A model generated the notes under the pieces. That model was not told where the DNA came from and searched no databases. It saw only the letters and a program-made list of their open reading frames with translations. Shown here piece after piece: positions 1 to 6,720 of a DNA stretch of 44,446 nt. The position numbers and the translations under genes are program-made. The stretch's first letter is position 1; every line of letters begins with the position of its first letter. The DNA comes from Clostridia bacterium (lineage in GTDB: Bacteria; Bacillota_A; Clostridia; Christensenellales; Aristaeellaceae), in contig JAFXSH010000157.1 in the NCBI GenBank assembly GCA_017525805.1, forward strand, positions 1-44,446, given 5' to 3'.

Positions 1-68
1 ATCTCGATGAGCTGACCGATGATGTTCTGCTTCTCTTCACTCAGTCCGTTGTTTCTCTTCCTGCCCAT
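1..68 (-). CDS. IS256-family (mutator-type) transposase, N-terminal fragment
   Basis: Only the first 22 codons lie in the window; the gene continues past base 1. The start ATG at 68 is preceded by AGGAGG seven bases upstream. The N-terminus begins MGRKRNNGLSEEKQNII and continues GQLIE. As I recall the family, this resembles the start of the IS256-like transposases common in Lachnospiraceae and related Clostridia, which usually run to about 400 residues. Such enzymes carry a DDE catalytic domain, which is not visible here. The gene lies head-on to the 3' end of the relaxase gene, so the insertion sequence probably landed at that end. The family call rests on a short stretch. Confidence 0.6.
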   Translation of the reverse strand, partial: MGRKRNNGLSEEKQNIIGQLIE

Positions 69-115
69 ACTCTGCCTCCTGTGATCTCTCTATTTTATCA
101 CAGTCCGCAACACTC

Positions 116-140
116 TTTACAGAAATGTTTGAATAGGCTC
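116..140. repeat. Putative terminal inverted repeat of the IS256-like element
   Basis: On the minus strand this reads CCTATTCAAACATTTCTGTAA and sits about 50 bases upstream of the transposase start. IS256-family ends commonly finish in a TGTGTAAA-like or TCTGTAAA-like sequence. The last codons and the stop of the relaxase frame fall inside it. The other end of the element is outside the window, so the repeat cannot be confirmed. Confidence 0.35.
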
Positions 141-1793
141 TTCTATTCTGTCTTTTTGATGTTCAATCTGTTGTTCAATTTGCATTTTTCTGTTTTCTTC
201 TTCCAATATCTGTGCAGCTTCTTTCAAACTTTCCTCATATTTCTCAAAGCTGATCTTTTCGTGGATTTCGGATCGAATCTCATCCCGCGCCTGTTGCTCC
301 AATTCCGGGCGAATGGCCTTTCGGATTTTGAGTAGGGCGACTTGATCGAAACCTCTGGATTTTGTGGCCAATTCAGTAAATCTCTGCTTTCCTTTCCTGC
401 TCTTAGCATCCAGTGCAGCGTTGATTGCCATGATGTGGTCATTTGAAGCTGCTCTTTCCGCGATCATATGCTGAATCTCCTGAATGTCTTTTGCTTTTTC
501 TCCACCCGTTTTTTGAAGGACAGCGTTCTCCTGTTCCTGTAAATCCATGATTTCGGAATCCAGACGGTCAATTTCATCAGAAAGCATATGCCGTTTCAAA
601 AAGCTCATGATTGGCAGAGCATCCTTCTCCTTTTGAAGTCTGTTTCTCGTTTTGATCTTTTCTTTGATCCTTTGCCGAATCAGGGCATATTCATCACAAA
701 GCGGCTTTGTCCAGGCAATATAGGCTTCGTCCTGCTCCAGCTTTGCTCGGTTATGCAGCTTCCCGTATATGAAAACGATCACGTTTTTCCGAATCGTTTC
801 CATCTCGCGGGCAATGCCTTCTATGGTCGGCTTTGCCGCCTGCATGAGCTTTTCTACCCATTCTTTCAGCTTATGCAGGAGAGCGTTATCCTTCCTGATT
901 TGCCTGTTTAGTTCGCACCGTTCGGATATGCCGCCTTCTTTCTCCAAAATCCGGGCGGTAGTTCCTTCATGGATGGTAGGCTGCTCGTCGATGCCACGCG
1001 CCGCGTTGCTGCGGTGGTCGATCCGTTCATCATGGTCAGCTTTTTCCAAATGCCGATTGACCACATCCGCCCAGGCCGCCCGCCATTTCTCCAATTGTTC
1101 CTCACTGTTCCATCGTTCCGTAATGGGGTTCTGTCGCCCGAATTTGGTACTCTTGGGATTCTTGCTGGCACGGACAAAACTTTGGGTTTCGGCAGCAGAC
1201 GGAGCCATGTATACCTTTTTCTTGCCCACAAGATAAGGATACTGCTTCTCCCAGCCATCGGTCTGGGCCATCTTGTATTCGGAGGCGGTAAATCCTTTTT
1301 CTTCCCCGTTGCGGATACAAAGATACTCCTTTTCCGTCTTGTTCTGCCAAGTCCCATCCTGGTTCAAGGGCCGTACGGTCAGCAGGACGTGGGCGTGGGG
1401 ATTTGTCCCGTCCATATCATGGATGGCAACCTGCGCACACATCCCGTCAGAAACGAAATACTCCTGAATATATTCGGTCATGATGTTCATCCATTCATTC
1501 TTACCCAACTCAATCGGCAAGGCCAGAATCATTTCCCGCGCCAACCGGCTGTCCTTTGACTTTTCAGCAGCCTCCACCGCGTTCCACAGCTTTTCCTTAT
1601 CCTGCCATTCCACAGGGGCCATGAGAGGAAGGAATACCTGATCCCACACTAAGCCCTGTTTCTTCGTGTAATCGTGCCTTATCCCGTCGTAGTCGTTATA
1701 AATGGCCGCACATCCGATATAGGCGGCTGCGGCGCAGGCAGACCGTCCTTCTCCCCGCGTGATGATCTTGACTTCGTTATGGTAGATCGCCAT
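117..1793 (-). CDS. MobA/MobL-family conjugative relaxase
   Basis: This protein is predicted to nick the transfer origin and lead single-stranded DNA during mobilization. I chose the ATG at 1793 because GGAGGAAGG lies just upstream and the protein then begins MAIYHNEVKIITRGEGRSA, the usual MobL opening. An upstream in-frame ATG at 1871 lies inside the hairpin region and has no such site. Visible landmarks are the AAAYI segment near residue 25 and the metal-binding HAHVLL motif (context DGTNPHAHVLLTVRP) near residue 130. A long charged, coiled-coil-like C-terminal half follows, with many K/E/Q residues. The product is 558 residues. The C-terminus may be cut short by the adjacent insertion sequence: its last seven residues and stop overlap the putative terminal repeat. 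The family call is firm. Confidence 0.9.
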   Translation of the reverse strand: MAIYHNEVKIITRGEGRSACAAAAYIGCAAIYNDYDGIRHDYTKKQGLVWDQVFLPLMAPVEWQDKEKLWNAVEAAEKSKDSRLAREMILALPIELGKNEWMNIMTEYIQEYFVSDGMCAQVAIHDMDGTNPHAHVLLTVRPLNQDGTWQNKTEKEYLCIRNGEEKGFTASEYKMAQTDGWEKQYPYLVGKKKVYMAPSAAETQSFVRASKNPKSTKFGRQNPITERWNSEEQLEKWRAAWADVVNRHLEKADHDERIDHRSNAARGIDEQPTIHEGTTARILEKEGGISERCELNRQIRKDNALLHKLKEWVEKLMQAAKPTIEGIAREMETIRKNVIVFIYGKLHNRAKLEQDEAYIAWTKPLCDEYALIRQRIKEKIKTRNRLQKEKDALPIMSFLKRHMLSDEIDRLDSEIMDLQEQENAVLQKTGGEKAKDIQEIQHMIAERAASNDHIMAINAALDAKSRKGKQRFTELATKSRGFDQVALLKIRKAIRPELEQQARDEIRSEIHEKISFEKYEESLKEAAQILEEENRKMQIEQQIEHQKDRIEEPIQTFL

Positions 1794-1865
1794 TTCGTTC
1801 CTTCCTCCTCTCTGGCTCCGCAGAGCCTTTTTCTGGTTCTCTTTCGCAAAAGAGAACGTTCCCGT

Positions 1866-1962
1866 GCGCAAAGCTGCCAGTGGCAGGTTTGCGCTTGCAG
1901 TTGGCAGGCATGAGTATCATGCCGGTTGACCTGGATACTGGACATAATTATCCAGTATCCAG
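1866..1962. other. Putative oriT: three consecutive inverted repeats upstream of the relaxase
   Basis: Three hairpins lie within 97 bases of the 373-base gap between the relaxase and the DUF3847 gene. Repeat 1 (1866-1894) has outer arms GCGCAAA/TTTGCGC and inner arms CTGCCA/TGGCAG. Repeat 2 (1907-1923) has arms GGCATGA/TCATGCC. Repeat 3 (1931-1942 with 1951-1962) has arms CTGGATACTGGA/TCCAGTATCCAG around an 8-base AT-rich loop. Mobilizable elements normally carry the nick region beside the relaxase gene, so oriT is the natural reading. The rest of the gap (1963-2166) contains no gene that I can support. Confidence 0.6.
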
Positions 1963-2166
1963 CGCCAACTGCGCAGGCGATGCTTGTCCAGCCTGTAAGG
2001 ATGGATAACATTGCCTGAAAAGGCGTCCGCAGACGCCGCATCCCCCTCGGAGAGCGCACGGCCCGACCAACGGGAGGGATACCACCGCCCGAAGGGTGGT
2101 GAGTAAGTGCGCCCTTCGGGAGAAAAGAAACGGAGCGTCCCAGGTTTCCCCGAAACGCCCCGTTCG

Positions 2167-2364
2167 TCAGTTCAGTTTTCGTTCCAATTCGCGTTCCAAC
2201 TCCGCCAAGTCCATTCCCGCGGCAATCGGAAACACCTTCTCCAAGATCGCGCCTTCCTGGATCAGCCGCCTCGTCCGAGCTTTCCGTTCCTTCACCCGGT
2301 CACGAGCCTGGGCTTCTTCCAGTCGGTGCTGGGCTTGGAGCAATTTCTTCTCGTCTTCTGTCAT
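2167..2364 (-). CDS. DUF3847 family protein, mobile-element associated
   Basis: This is a 65-residue, highly charged, mostly helical protein that starts MTEDEKKLLQAQHRLEEA. Its heptad-like pattern runs over residues 1-35, followed by an LIQEGAILEKVFP segment. This layout is that of DUF3847, a small family found beside MobL relaxases in Clostridia mobile elements. The ATG at 2364 has AAGGAG upstream; the longer frame to 2412 does not. Its function is unknown. An accessory relaxosome role, like that of MobC proteins, would fit its position but is inference. Confidence 0.7.
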   Translation of the reverse strand: MTEDEKKLLQAQHRLEEAQARDRVKERKARTRRLIQEGAILEKVFPIAAGMDLAELERELERKLN

Positions 2365-2540
2365 AATCGTCAACTCCTTCTGTAGAAATGCTTCGTTTTC
2401 ACCATATCTCAAGTTCTTTTCTGCCTTATTTCCGAAATACGGCAGAAAAATAGCGGTGCGTGTTTGTTTGGATGGAAACTGACAGCACCGCTTAGAAGAA
2501 TCCTGCCAATTTGGTTTTGAAATATACTGGATTGGCAGGA

Positions 2541-2975
2541 TCAGAAATTGTCTGCGAAGGATAGAGCGTCATCCAGGGAGGCTTCCTGCTTGTTGTTTTC
2601 GCTGGATGTTTCCTCGCTCTCCGGAGTAAAAGTCTGCGGATTCACTGCAATCTGCCCGTTCCCAGCCGCCGATTGAAGCAAGCCAATGAGCGTATTCAAA
2701 ATCACCATCGGCGTAGCCTCCTTTGCACCTTTTTCCACTGTGTCCAATACCGATTGCAGAAAAGCGTCTTCCTTCTCTCGGGTTTCCAGATAGGGGTCAG
2801 CTTCTGTCCGTTCTGCTCGCCCGAAATAGTCGTTGACGGCTATCACCACTGCCCGACTGTAAGATTTGTACTTCTTTCTGTCCATGCGCTGTAAATGCTC
2901 CCAGGCTTCCCGATCATCCGGATTCGCCAGATTCAGCCGGATATTGGTATTGATCGTTTTTCGTTCCTTCACCAT
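2541..2975 (-). CDS. ParR-like ribbon-helix-helix partner of the ParM-like protein
   Basis: The 144-residue product begins MVKERKTINTNIRLNLANP, a basic beta-strand opening typical of ribbon-helix-helix DNA-binding domains. A helical YKSYSRAVVIAVNDYF segment follows near residues 35-50. The second half is acidic and low in complexity (SEETSSENNK). The start overlaps the stop of the upstream actin-like gene (ATGGTGA), so the two are translationally coupled. ParR-type adaptors sit directly downstream of parM genes and bind centromere-like repeats. I therefore infer a segregation role for this element. The fold assignment comes from pattern, not from a profile search. Confidence 0.6.
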   Translation of the reverse strand: MVKERKTINTNIRLNLANPDDREAWEHLQRMDRKKYKSYSRAVVIAVNDYFGRAERTEADPYLETREKEDAFLQSVLDTVEKGAKEATPMVILNTLIGLLQSAAGNGQIAVNPQTFTPESEETSSENNKQEASLDDALSFADNF

Positions 2976-3922
2976 ACGGCAATCCCCGCTTTCGTCAGCT
3001 TCCGCTTCGCCATCATCTCGTATCCTTTGGCGGTGGCACACACATCATCGTTGATAATGACCCGCTTGGGATCATATTCCGCAAAGTTCCGAATCAGGCA
3101 GGCACCGCCGCCCACCACAAACAGCCGCATCAATTCCGGGTTATATTCGTGTTCCCGCAGCTTACGGAAAATGCCCTGTACATATGCTGTTGCCGTCTGC
3201 CGGATGGAGGTCAGGAATCTTTCGCTTATTTCCGCCGTTCCAAAGCGGAATACCCGTTCGATCAAAGATTCATCTGCCGCCACGCCGAATTGCTTCATCA
3301 AGTTTTCCTTAACCGCCAGCATACACTGGTTGACGCCATACTTTTCCGTATAGCATTTCTGTTCCTGGGGTATCCGGTCATTGATGTACATCACGTTCAT
3401 GGTGCCGTTGCCAATATCCGCTAACATGTTCACCCCGTTGAATTCTCCCAGCCTGTTTGCCACCGCCGCAAAGCTTTGAGGAAATACATCCGCGCCTGCG
3501 AATTGGACGTGATAATCCTTCCCGTTGAAGGAGAAGTCAGCCGCTTCATTTTGCAGCAGATACTCATGAAAACTCTCACGCTGTTCCCGTACCCAGGTCA
3601 GGGGCAAGCCTGCGGCAATATGCACTTTTGCTGAGTACACCTTCCGAATATTCATTTCCCGTGCGATGGCTGCCAGGGTCAGGATATAATAGTCCTCATC
3701 CTGAATCTTGTCGGCGATAAACTCCTTGTGGCCTTCTCCGATCTTGAAATACCGGCCCTGATAAATCAGCAGATTGTTCTTGAAAGTCGGTTCTGAATCA
3801 TAGGCCACCACGCCCGTCTTGAAACAGGTATTAACCGTTTTCATGTTCCCAAATCCATGGTCAATCGCAGTGACCAGTACCTTTTCCTCTGTTCCAAAGT
3901 TGTTGTTCGTCGTTTCTTTCAT
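2969..3922 (-). CDS. ParM/StbA-family actin-like segregation ATPase
   Basis: The 317-residue protein has the actin-like nucleotide fold. The phosphate-1 motif AIDHGFGNMK lies near residue 20, the phosphate-2 motif LADIGNGTMNV near 168, and the adenosine motif LFVVGGGACLI near 270. ParM proteins form filaments that push replicated plasmids apart. Here the gene sits on a mobilizable element, probably with the following gene as its adaptor. This suggests the element can exist as a circular, actively partitioned form, or that it derives from a plasmid. The ATG at 3922 follows a GGAAAGG site. A few extra N-terminal residues before the core (MKETTNNNFGTEEK) are unremarkable. Confidence 0.85.
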   Translation of the reverse strand: MKETTNNNFGTEEKVLVTAIDHGFGNMKTVNTCFKTGVVAYDSEPTFKNNLLIYQGRYFKIGEGHKEFIADKIQDEDYYILTLAAIAREMNIRKVYSAKVHIAAGLPLTWVREQRESFHEYLLQNEAADFSFNGKDYHVQFAGADVFPQSFAAVANRLGEFNGVNMLADIGNGTMNVMYINDRIPQEQKCYTEKYGVNQCMLAVKENLMKQFGVAADESLIERVFRFGTAEISERFLTSIRQTATAYVQGIFRKLREHEYNPELMRLFVVGGGACLIRNFAEYDPKRVIINDDVCATAKGYEMMAKRKLTKAGIAVW

Positions 3923-3978
3923 ATGCTTTCCTTTCCGCCGTATAGATCGGCTTTCAAGTTGATGATTGGGTATAGAAA

Positions 3979-4012
3979 AAGCCGTCAGGCTTGAAAATCT
4001 TCCTGACGGCTT
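3979..4012 (-). terminator. Rho-independent terminator after tnpV
   Basis: The arms AAGCCGTCAGG (3979-3989) and CCTGACGGCTT (4002-4012) form an 11-bp perfect stem with a 12-base loop. On the minus strand the stem runs straight into TTTTTCTATA. It lies 28 bases past the tnpV stop and before the parM gene, so it separates the two units. Confidence 0.85.
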
Positions 4013-4039
4013 GCCGGGGTTATGTATTTGTGCTATCCT

Positions 4040-4390
4040 TTATGCGAAGATGATTTCCTGGAAGATCACTTCTTCCGCTTGGGCCTTGCAGGCGTTCATG
4101 ATGCCGACCCACTTCATTTGATCGGCTGCCTTGAGCGCTTCCGTGGCTCCAGCAGCTTTCGCTAACGCGGGAACAATCACTTCCAGCCTGCTTTGGGCAG
4201 CGTCCTCCGTCTCGATCAGGTGGTCAAACAAGGTTCCGTTCTGAACCATGAGACCAAACAGAACCGGACGATGCTCCCGCAGATACTCCCTCCGCATCCG
4301 GCCATACTTGCCGATAGGGCGGGAAGTATCGCATCCAACTACGACATTGGGGATCAGATAACCGTTCTCTTCGTGATAGGTGATATCCAT
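4040..4390 (-). CDS. TnpV family transposon-encoded protein
   Basis: This 116-residue protein starts MDITYHEENGYLIPN and contains IGKYGRMRREYLREHRP near residues 28-44. That is the hallmark of the TnpV family, first named from Tn4451-type mobilizable transposons. The ATG at 4390 follows a near-perfect AAGGAGG site; the frame is open further upstream but without a site. The exact role of TnpV is not established. Its presence with a MobL relaxase supports a Tn4451-like or related mobilizable element. No serine or tyrosine recombinase is seen in the window, so that gene would lie to the left. Confidence 0.85.
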   Translation of the reverse strand: MDITYHEENGYLIPNVVVGCDTSRPIGKYGRMRREYLREHRPVLFGLMVQNGTLFDHLIETEDAAQSRLEVIVPALAKAAGATEALKAADQMKWVGIMNACKAQAEEVIFQEIIFA

Positions 4391-4507
4391 TCTGTACCTC
4401 CTTGTTACTCTCCGTTGCTTGATTCTACTCGATTTCTTTGCCATGAGCACTGCAGTCTGTCGGCTGTAAATCAAGTGGTTCAGAATGGTTCCTTATCACC
4501 TCTTACT

Positions 4508-4529
4508 CCTCCAAAGAGAGGTTTCCCCC
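4508..4529 (-). other. Orphan left arm of a long terminator hairpin; likely mobile-element junction
   Basis: Just past the isomerase stop, the minus strand reads GGGGGAAACCTCTCTTTGG followed by AGG. The complete hairpin at 42903-42943 has the same arm and loop with only two base differences, and there the complementary arm follows at once. Here the matching right arm is absent. The sequence instead runs into DNA leading to tnpV. The simplest reading is that the mobile element inserted inside this terminator. Confidence 0.5.
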
Positions 4530-4545
4530 AGATAAACTTTAAAAC

Positions 4546-6024
4546 TTACGCCCAGGGATTTTCGGTGGGATAGGGCAGGCACTTGGGCTGGTTGTAAGCG
4601 ATGTCCTTGACGCCTAAGAACTTGAAGACCTCGAACAGGGCCTTGCCGTGATGGCCGAAGGCCACGGCGCCGTGGTGCGGATAGCGCTTCTGGATCAGCA
4701 CGTGGCGGTAGAAGCGGCCCATTTCCTTGATGGCGAACACGCCGATGCCGCCGAAGGAGGTGGTGGCCACGGGCAGCACTTCGCCCTCAGCGATGTAGGA
4801 GCGCAGGTCGCCGTTGCTGTCGCACTGGAGACGGTAGAAGGTGATTTCGCCGGGAGCGATGTCGCCCTCGAGCGTGCCGCGGGTGAAGTCCGGTTCGCTG
4901 CCGGCGGGCTCCAGCAGACGGTGCTGAATCAGCTGATACTTGATGGCGCGGCTGTCGCACATCTTGCAGGAGGGGGTGTTGCCGCAGTGGAAGCCCATGA
5001 AGGTGTCGGTGAGGGTGTAATCATACTTGCCCTTGATCTGGCTTTCCCACATGGAGGCGGGCACGGAGTTGTTGATGTCCAGCAGGGTGATGGCGTCGCC
5101 GGACACGCAAGCGCCGATGTATTCGGAGAGCGCGCCGTAAATGTCCACTTCGCAGGCCACCGGGATGCCCCGGGAGGCCAGACGGCTGTTCACGTAGCAG
5201 GGCTCAAAGCCGAACTGCTCGGGGAAGGCGGGCCAGCACTTGTCGGCGAACGCCACGTATTTCCGCGCGCCCTTGTGTTGATCGGCCCAATCCAGCAGGG
5301 TCAGTTCAAACTGCGCCATGCGCTCCAGCATTTCGGCGTAGTACTTGCCCTCGCCCATTTCCTTGGCCATGTCGTCCATCACTTCGGGGATGCGCTTGTC
5401 GCCGGCGTGGGCCTTGTAGGAAACCAGCAGGTCCAGCTCGCTGTTTTCTTCGATTTCGACGCCCAGCTCATACAGGCCCTTGATGGGGGCGTTGCAGGCG
5501 AAGAAGTCCTGGGGACGGGGCCCGAAGGTGATGATCTTGAGGTTCTTGACGCCGATGATGGCGCGGGCCACGGGAACGAAGTCCGCGATCATGGCGGCGA
5601 TATCGCAGGCGGTGCCCACGGGATATTCGGGGATGTAGCCCTGCAGATGGCGCATGCCAAGGTTATAGGAGCAGTTCAGCATGCCGCAGTAAGCGTCGCC
5701 GCGGCCGTTGATCAGATCGCCGTCGCCTTCGGCAGCCGCCACGAACATGCAGGGGCCGTCGAAATTCTTGGCGATGAGGGTTTCGGGGGTCTCGGGGCCG
5801 AAGTTGCCAAGGAACACCACCAGGGCGTTGCATTCGGCAGCCTTCACGTCGGCCACGGCCTTGAGCATGTCGGCTTCGTTTTCCACGGTGACGGGGCACT
5901 CGTACAGTTCACCCTTGTAAGCCTTCTTGATGGCTTCGCGACGGGCGATGGACAGGCCGATGGGGAAGCAGTCGCGGGATACGGCGACGATACCTAATTT
6001 GACCTCGGGAATGTTGCAAGCCAT
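4546..6024 (-). CDS. L-fucose/L-arabinose isomerase family protein (FucI-like)
   Basis: Family members interconvert an aldose and a ketose in the cytoplasm using a divalent metal. The 492-residue product keeps residues that match the metal site of E. coli FucI: Glu292 in ACEVD, Asp316 in TLLDINN, and the histidine cluster HHGAVAFGHHG around residues 450-459. It is shorter than classical FucI (about 590 residues). The ATG at 6024 follows GGAGGAG; an ATG five codons earlier overlaps that site. It is the last gene of a three-gene operon with a DUF4867 protein and an FGGY kinase. The true substrate (L-fucose, D-arabinose or another sugar) cannot be fixed from sequence. The GH29 fucosidase 12 kb away makes fucose plausible. 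Confidence 0.8.
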   Translation of the reverse strand: MACNIPEVKLGIVAVSRDCFPIGLSIARREAIKKAYKGELYECPVTVENEADMLKAVADVKAAECNALVVFLGNFGPETPETLIAKNFDGPCMFVAAAEGDGDLINGRGDAYCGMLNCSYNLGMRHLQGYIPEYPVGTACDIAAMIADFVPVARAIIGVKNLKIITFGPRPQDFFACNAPIKGLYELGVEIEENSELDLLVSYKAHAGDKRIPEVMDDMAKEMGEGKYYAEMLERMAQFELTLLDWADQHKGARKYVAFADKCWPAFPEQFGFEPCYVNSRLASRGIPVACEVDIYGALSEYIGACVSGDAITLLDINNSVPASMWESQIKGKYDYTLTDTFMGFHCGNTPSCKMCDSRAIKYQLIQHRLLEPAGSEPDFTRGTLEGDIAPGEITFYRLQCDSNGDLRSYIAEGEVLPVATTSFGGIGVFAIKEMGRFYRHVLIQKRYPHHGAVAFGHHGKALFEVFKFLGVKDIAYNQPKCLPYPTENPWA

Positions 6025-6051
6025 ATGAATCTCCTCCATTTTTAAATTTGT

Positions 6052-6699
6052 TTAGCAACAGAAAGGCACATCGTTTTGAATGTCGATGTTTTCGCCTTTA
6101 AGTCCAATGTAAGCGCCGTCCTTGGCTTCGCTGCTGTCGGCGTGGGCCAGCAGCCACTTGTTCCGGGCCCAGAGGGTCTTATCCAGGGTGTTTTTGCCTG
6201 TGCCGGGGCGGTAATCGGTGTTGGTATTCAGGGGCAGGCCCACCAGCACCCGGAAGCCCTTGGCGGGGTCGTTGTGGCAGGGGGCATAGTGCAGGGAAGT
6301 AGCGTATACTTCCACCAGCACGCCCTTGGGCACGAAGAAAGCTTTCACCTTGGCGGTGTCCAGCACGTCGTTTTCGATTTCACCCTGCTTCGCCAGCAGG
6401 AGGATGAAATCCTCGGTGCCAAGGTTGAATTCGCTGTCCCGGTGATATTCTAAGCAGTTCAGCTTGGTGTTGTGGCCGTTGCAGCAGCCCAGCTGGAAGG
6501 GCATGCCGCCAAACAGGGCTTCGCCCAACGCTTCCGCGCCCTCTGCGGCGTGCAGGGCGTCCACCTTGGGGAAGTACACCACGCCGTCGGGGCAGGGAGT
6601 GGATTCTTCAAGCGCTTTCAAAATGCCCTTTACGTCGTAGCCTTCCACAATGCGGCCATAGGGGGCGAAGCTTTTGTCGGTAACCGGTACGATTTTCAT
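6052..6699 (-). CDS. DUF4867 family protein (cupin-like)
   Basis: The 215-residue protein begins MKIVPVTDKSFAPYGRIVEGYD, which resembles the opening of ureidoglycolate-lyase-type cupins. The centre carries candidate metal ligands: LEYHRDSEFNLG near residues 85-95 and SLHYAPCHNDPAKGFRVLVGLP near 135-155. As I recall the family, DUF4867 proteins occur with FucI-like isomerases and sugar kinases, as here, where 27 bases separate it from the isomerase. A strong GGAGG site precedes the ATG at 6699. A role in sugar handling, such as mutarotase or lyase, is inferred from context and fold only. No activity is established. Confidence 0.75.
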   Translation of the reverse strand: MKIVPVTDKSFAPYGRIVEGYDVKGILKALEESTPCPDGVVYFPKVDALHAAEGAEALGEALFGGMPFQLGCCNGHNTKLNCLEYHRDSEFNLGTEDFILLLAKQGEIENDVLDTAKVKAFFVPKGVLVEVYATSLHYAPCHNDPAKGFRVLVGLPLNTNTDYRPGTGKNTLDKTLWARNKWLLAHADSSEAKDGAYIGLKGENIDIQNDVPFCC

Positions 6700-6720
6700 G
6701 ATAATACCTCCGTTTGAAAT

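Noticed and set aside
4648..5997. A 449-codon open frame on the plus strand, opposite the isomerase
   Set aside because: It mirrors the codon bias of the FucI-like gene. It lacks a ribosome site and its translation is Gly/Ala/Val/His-rich without a fold.
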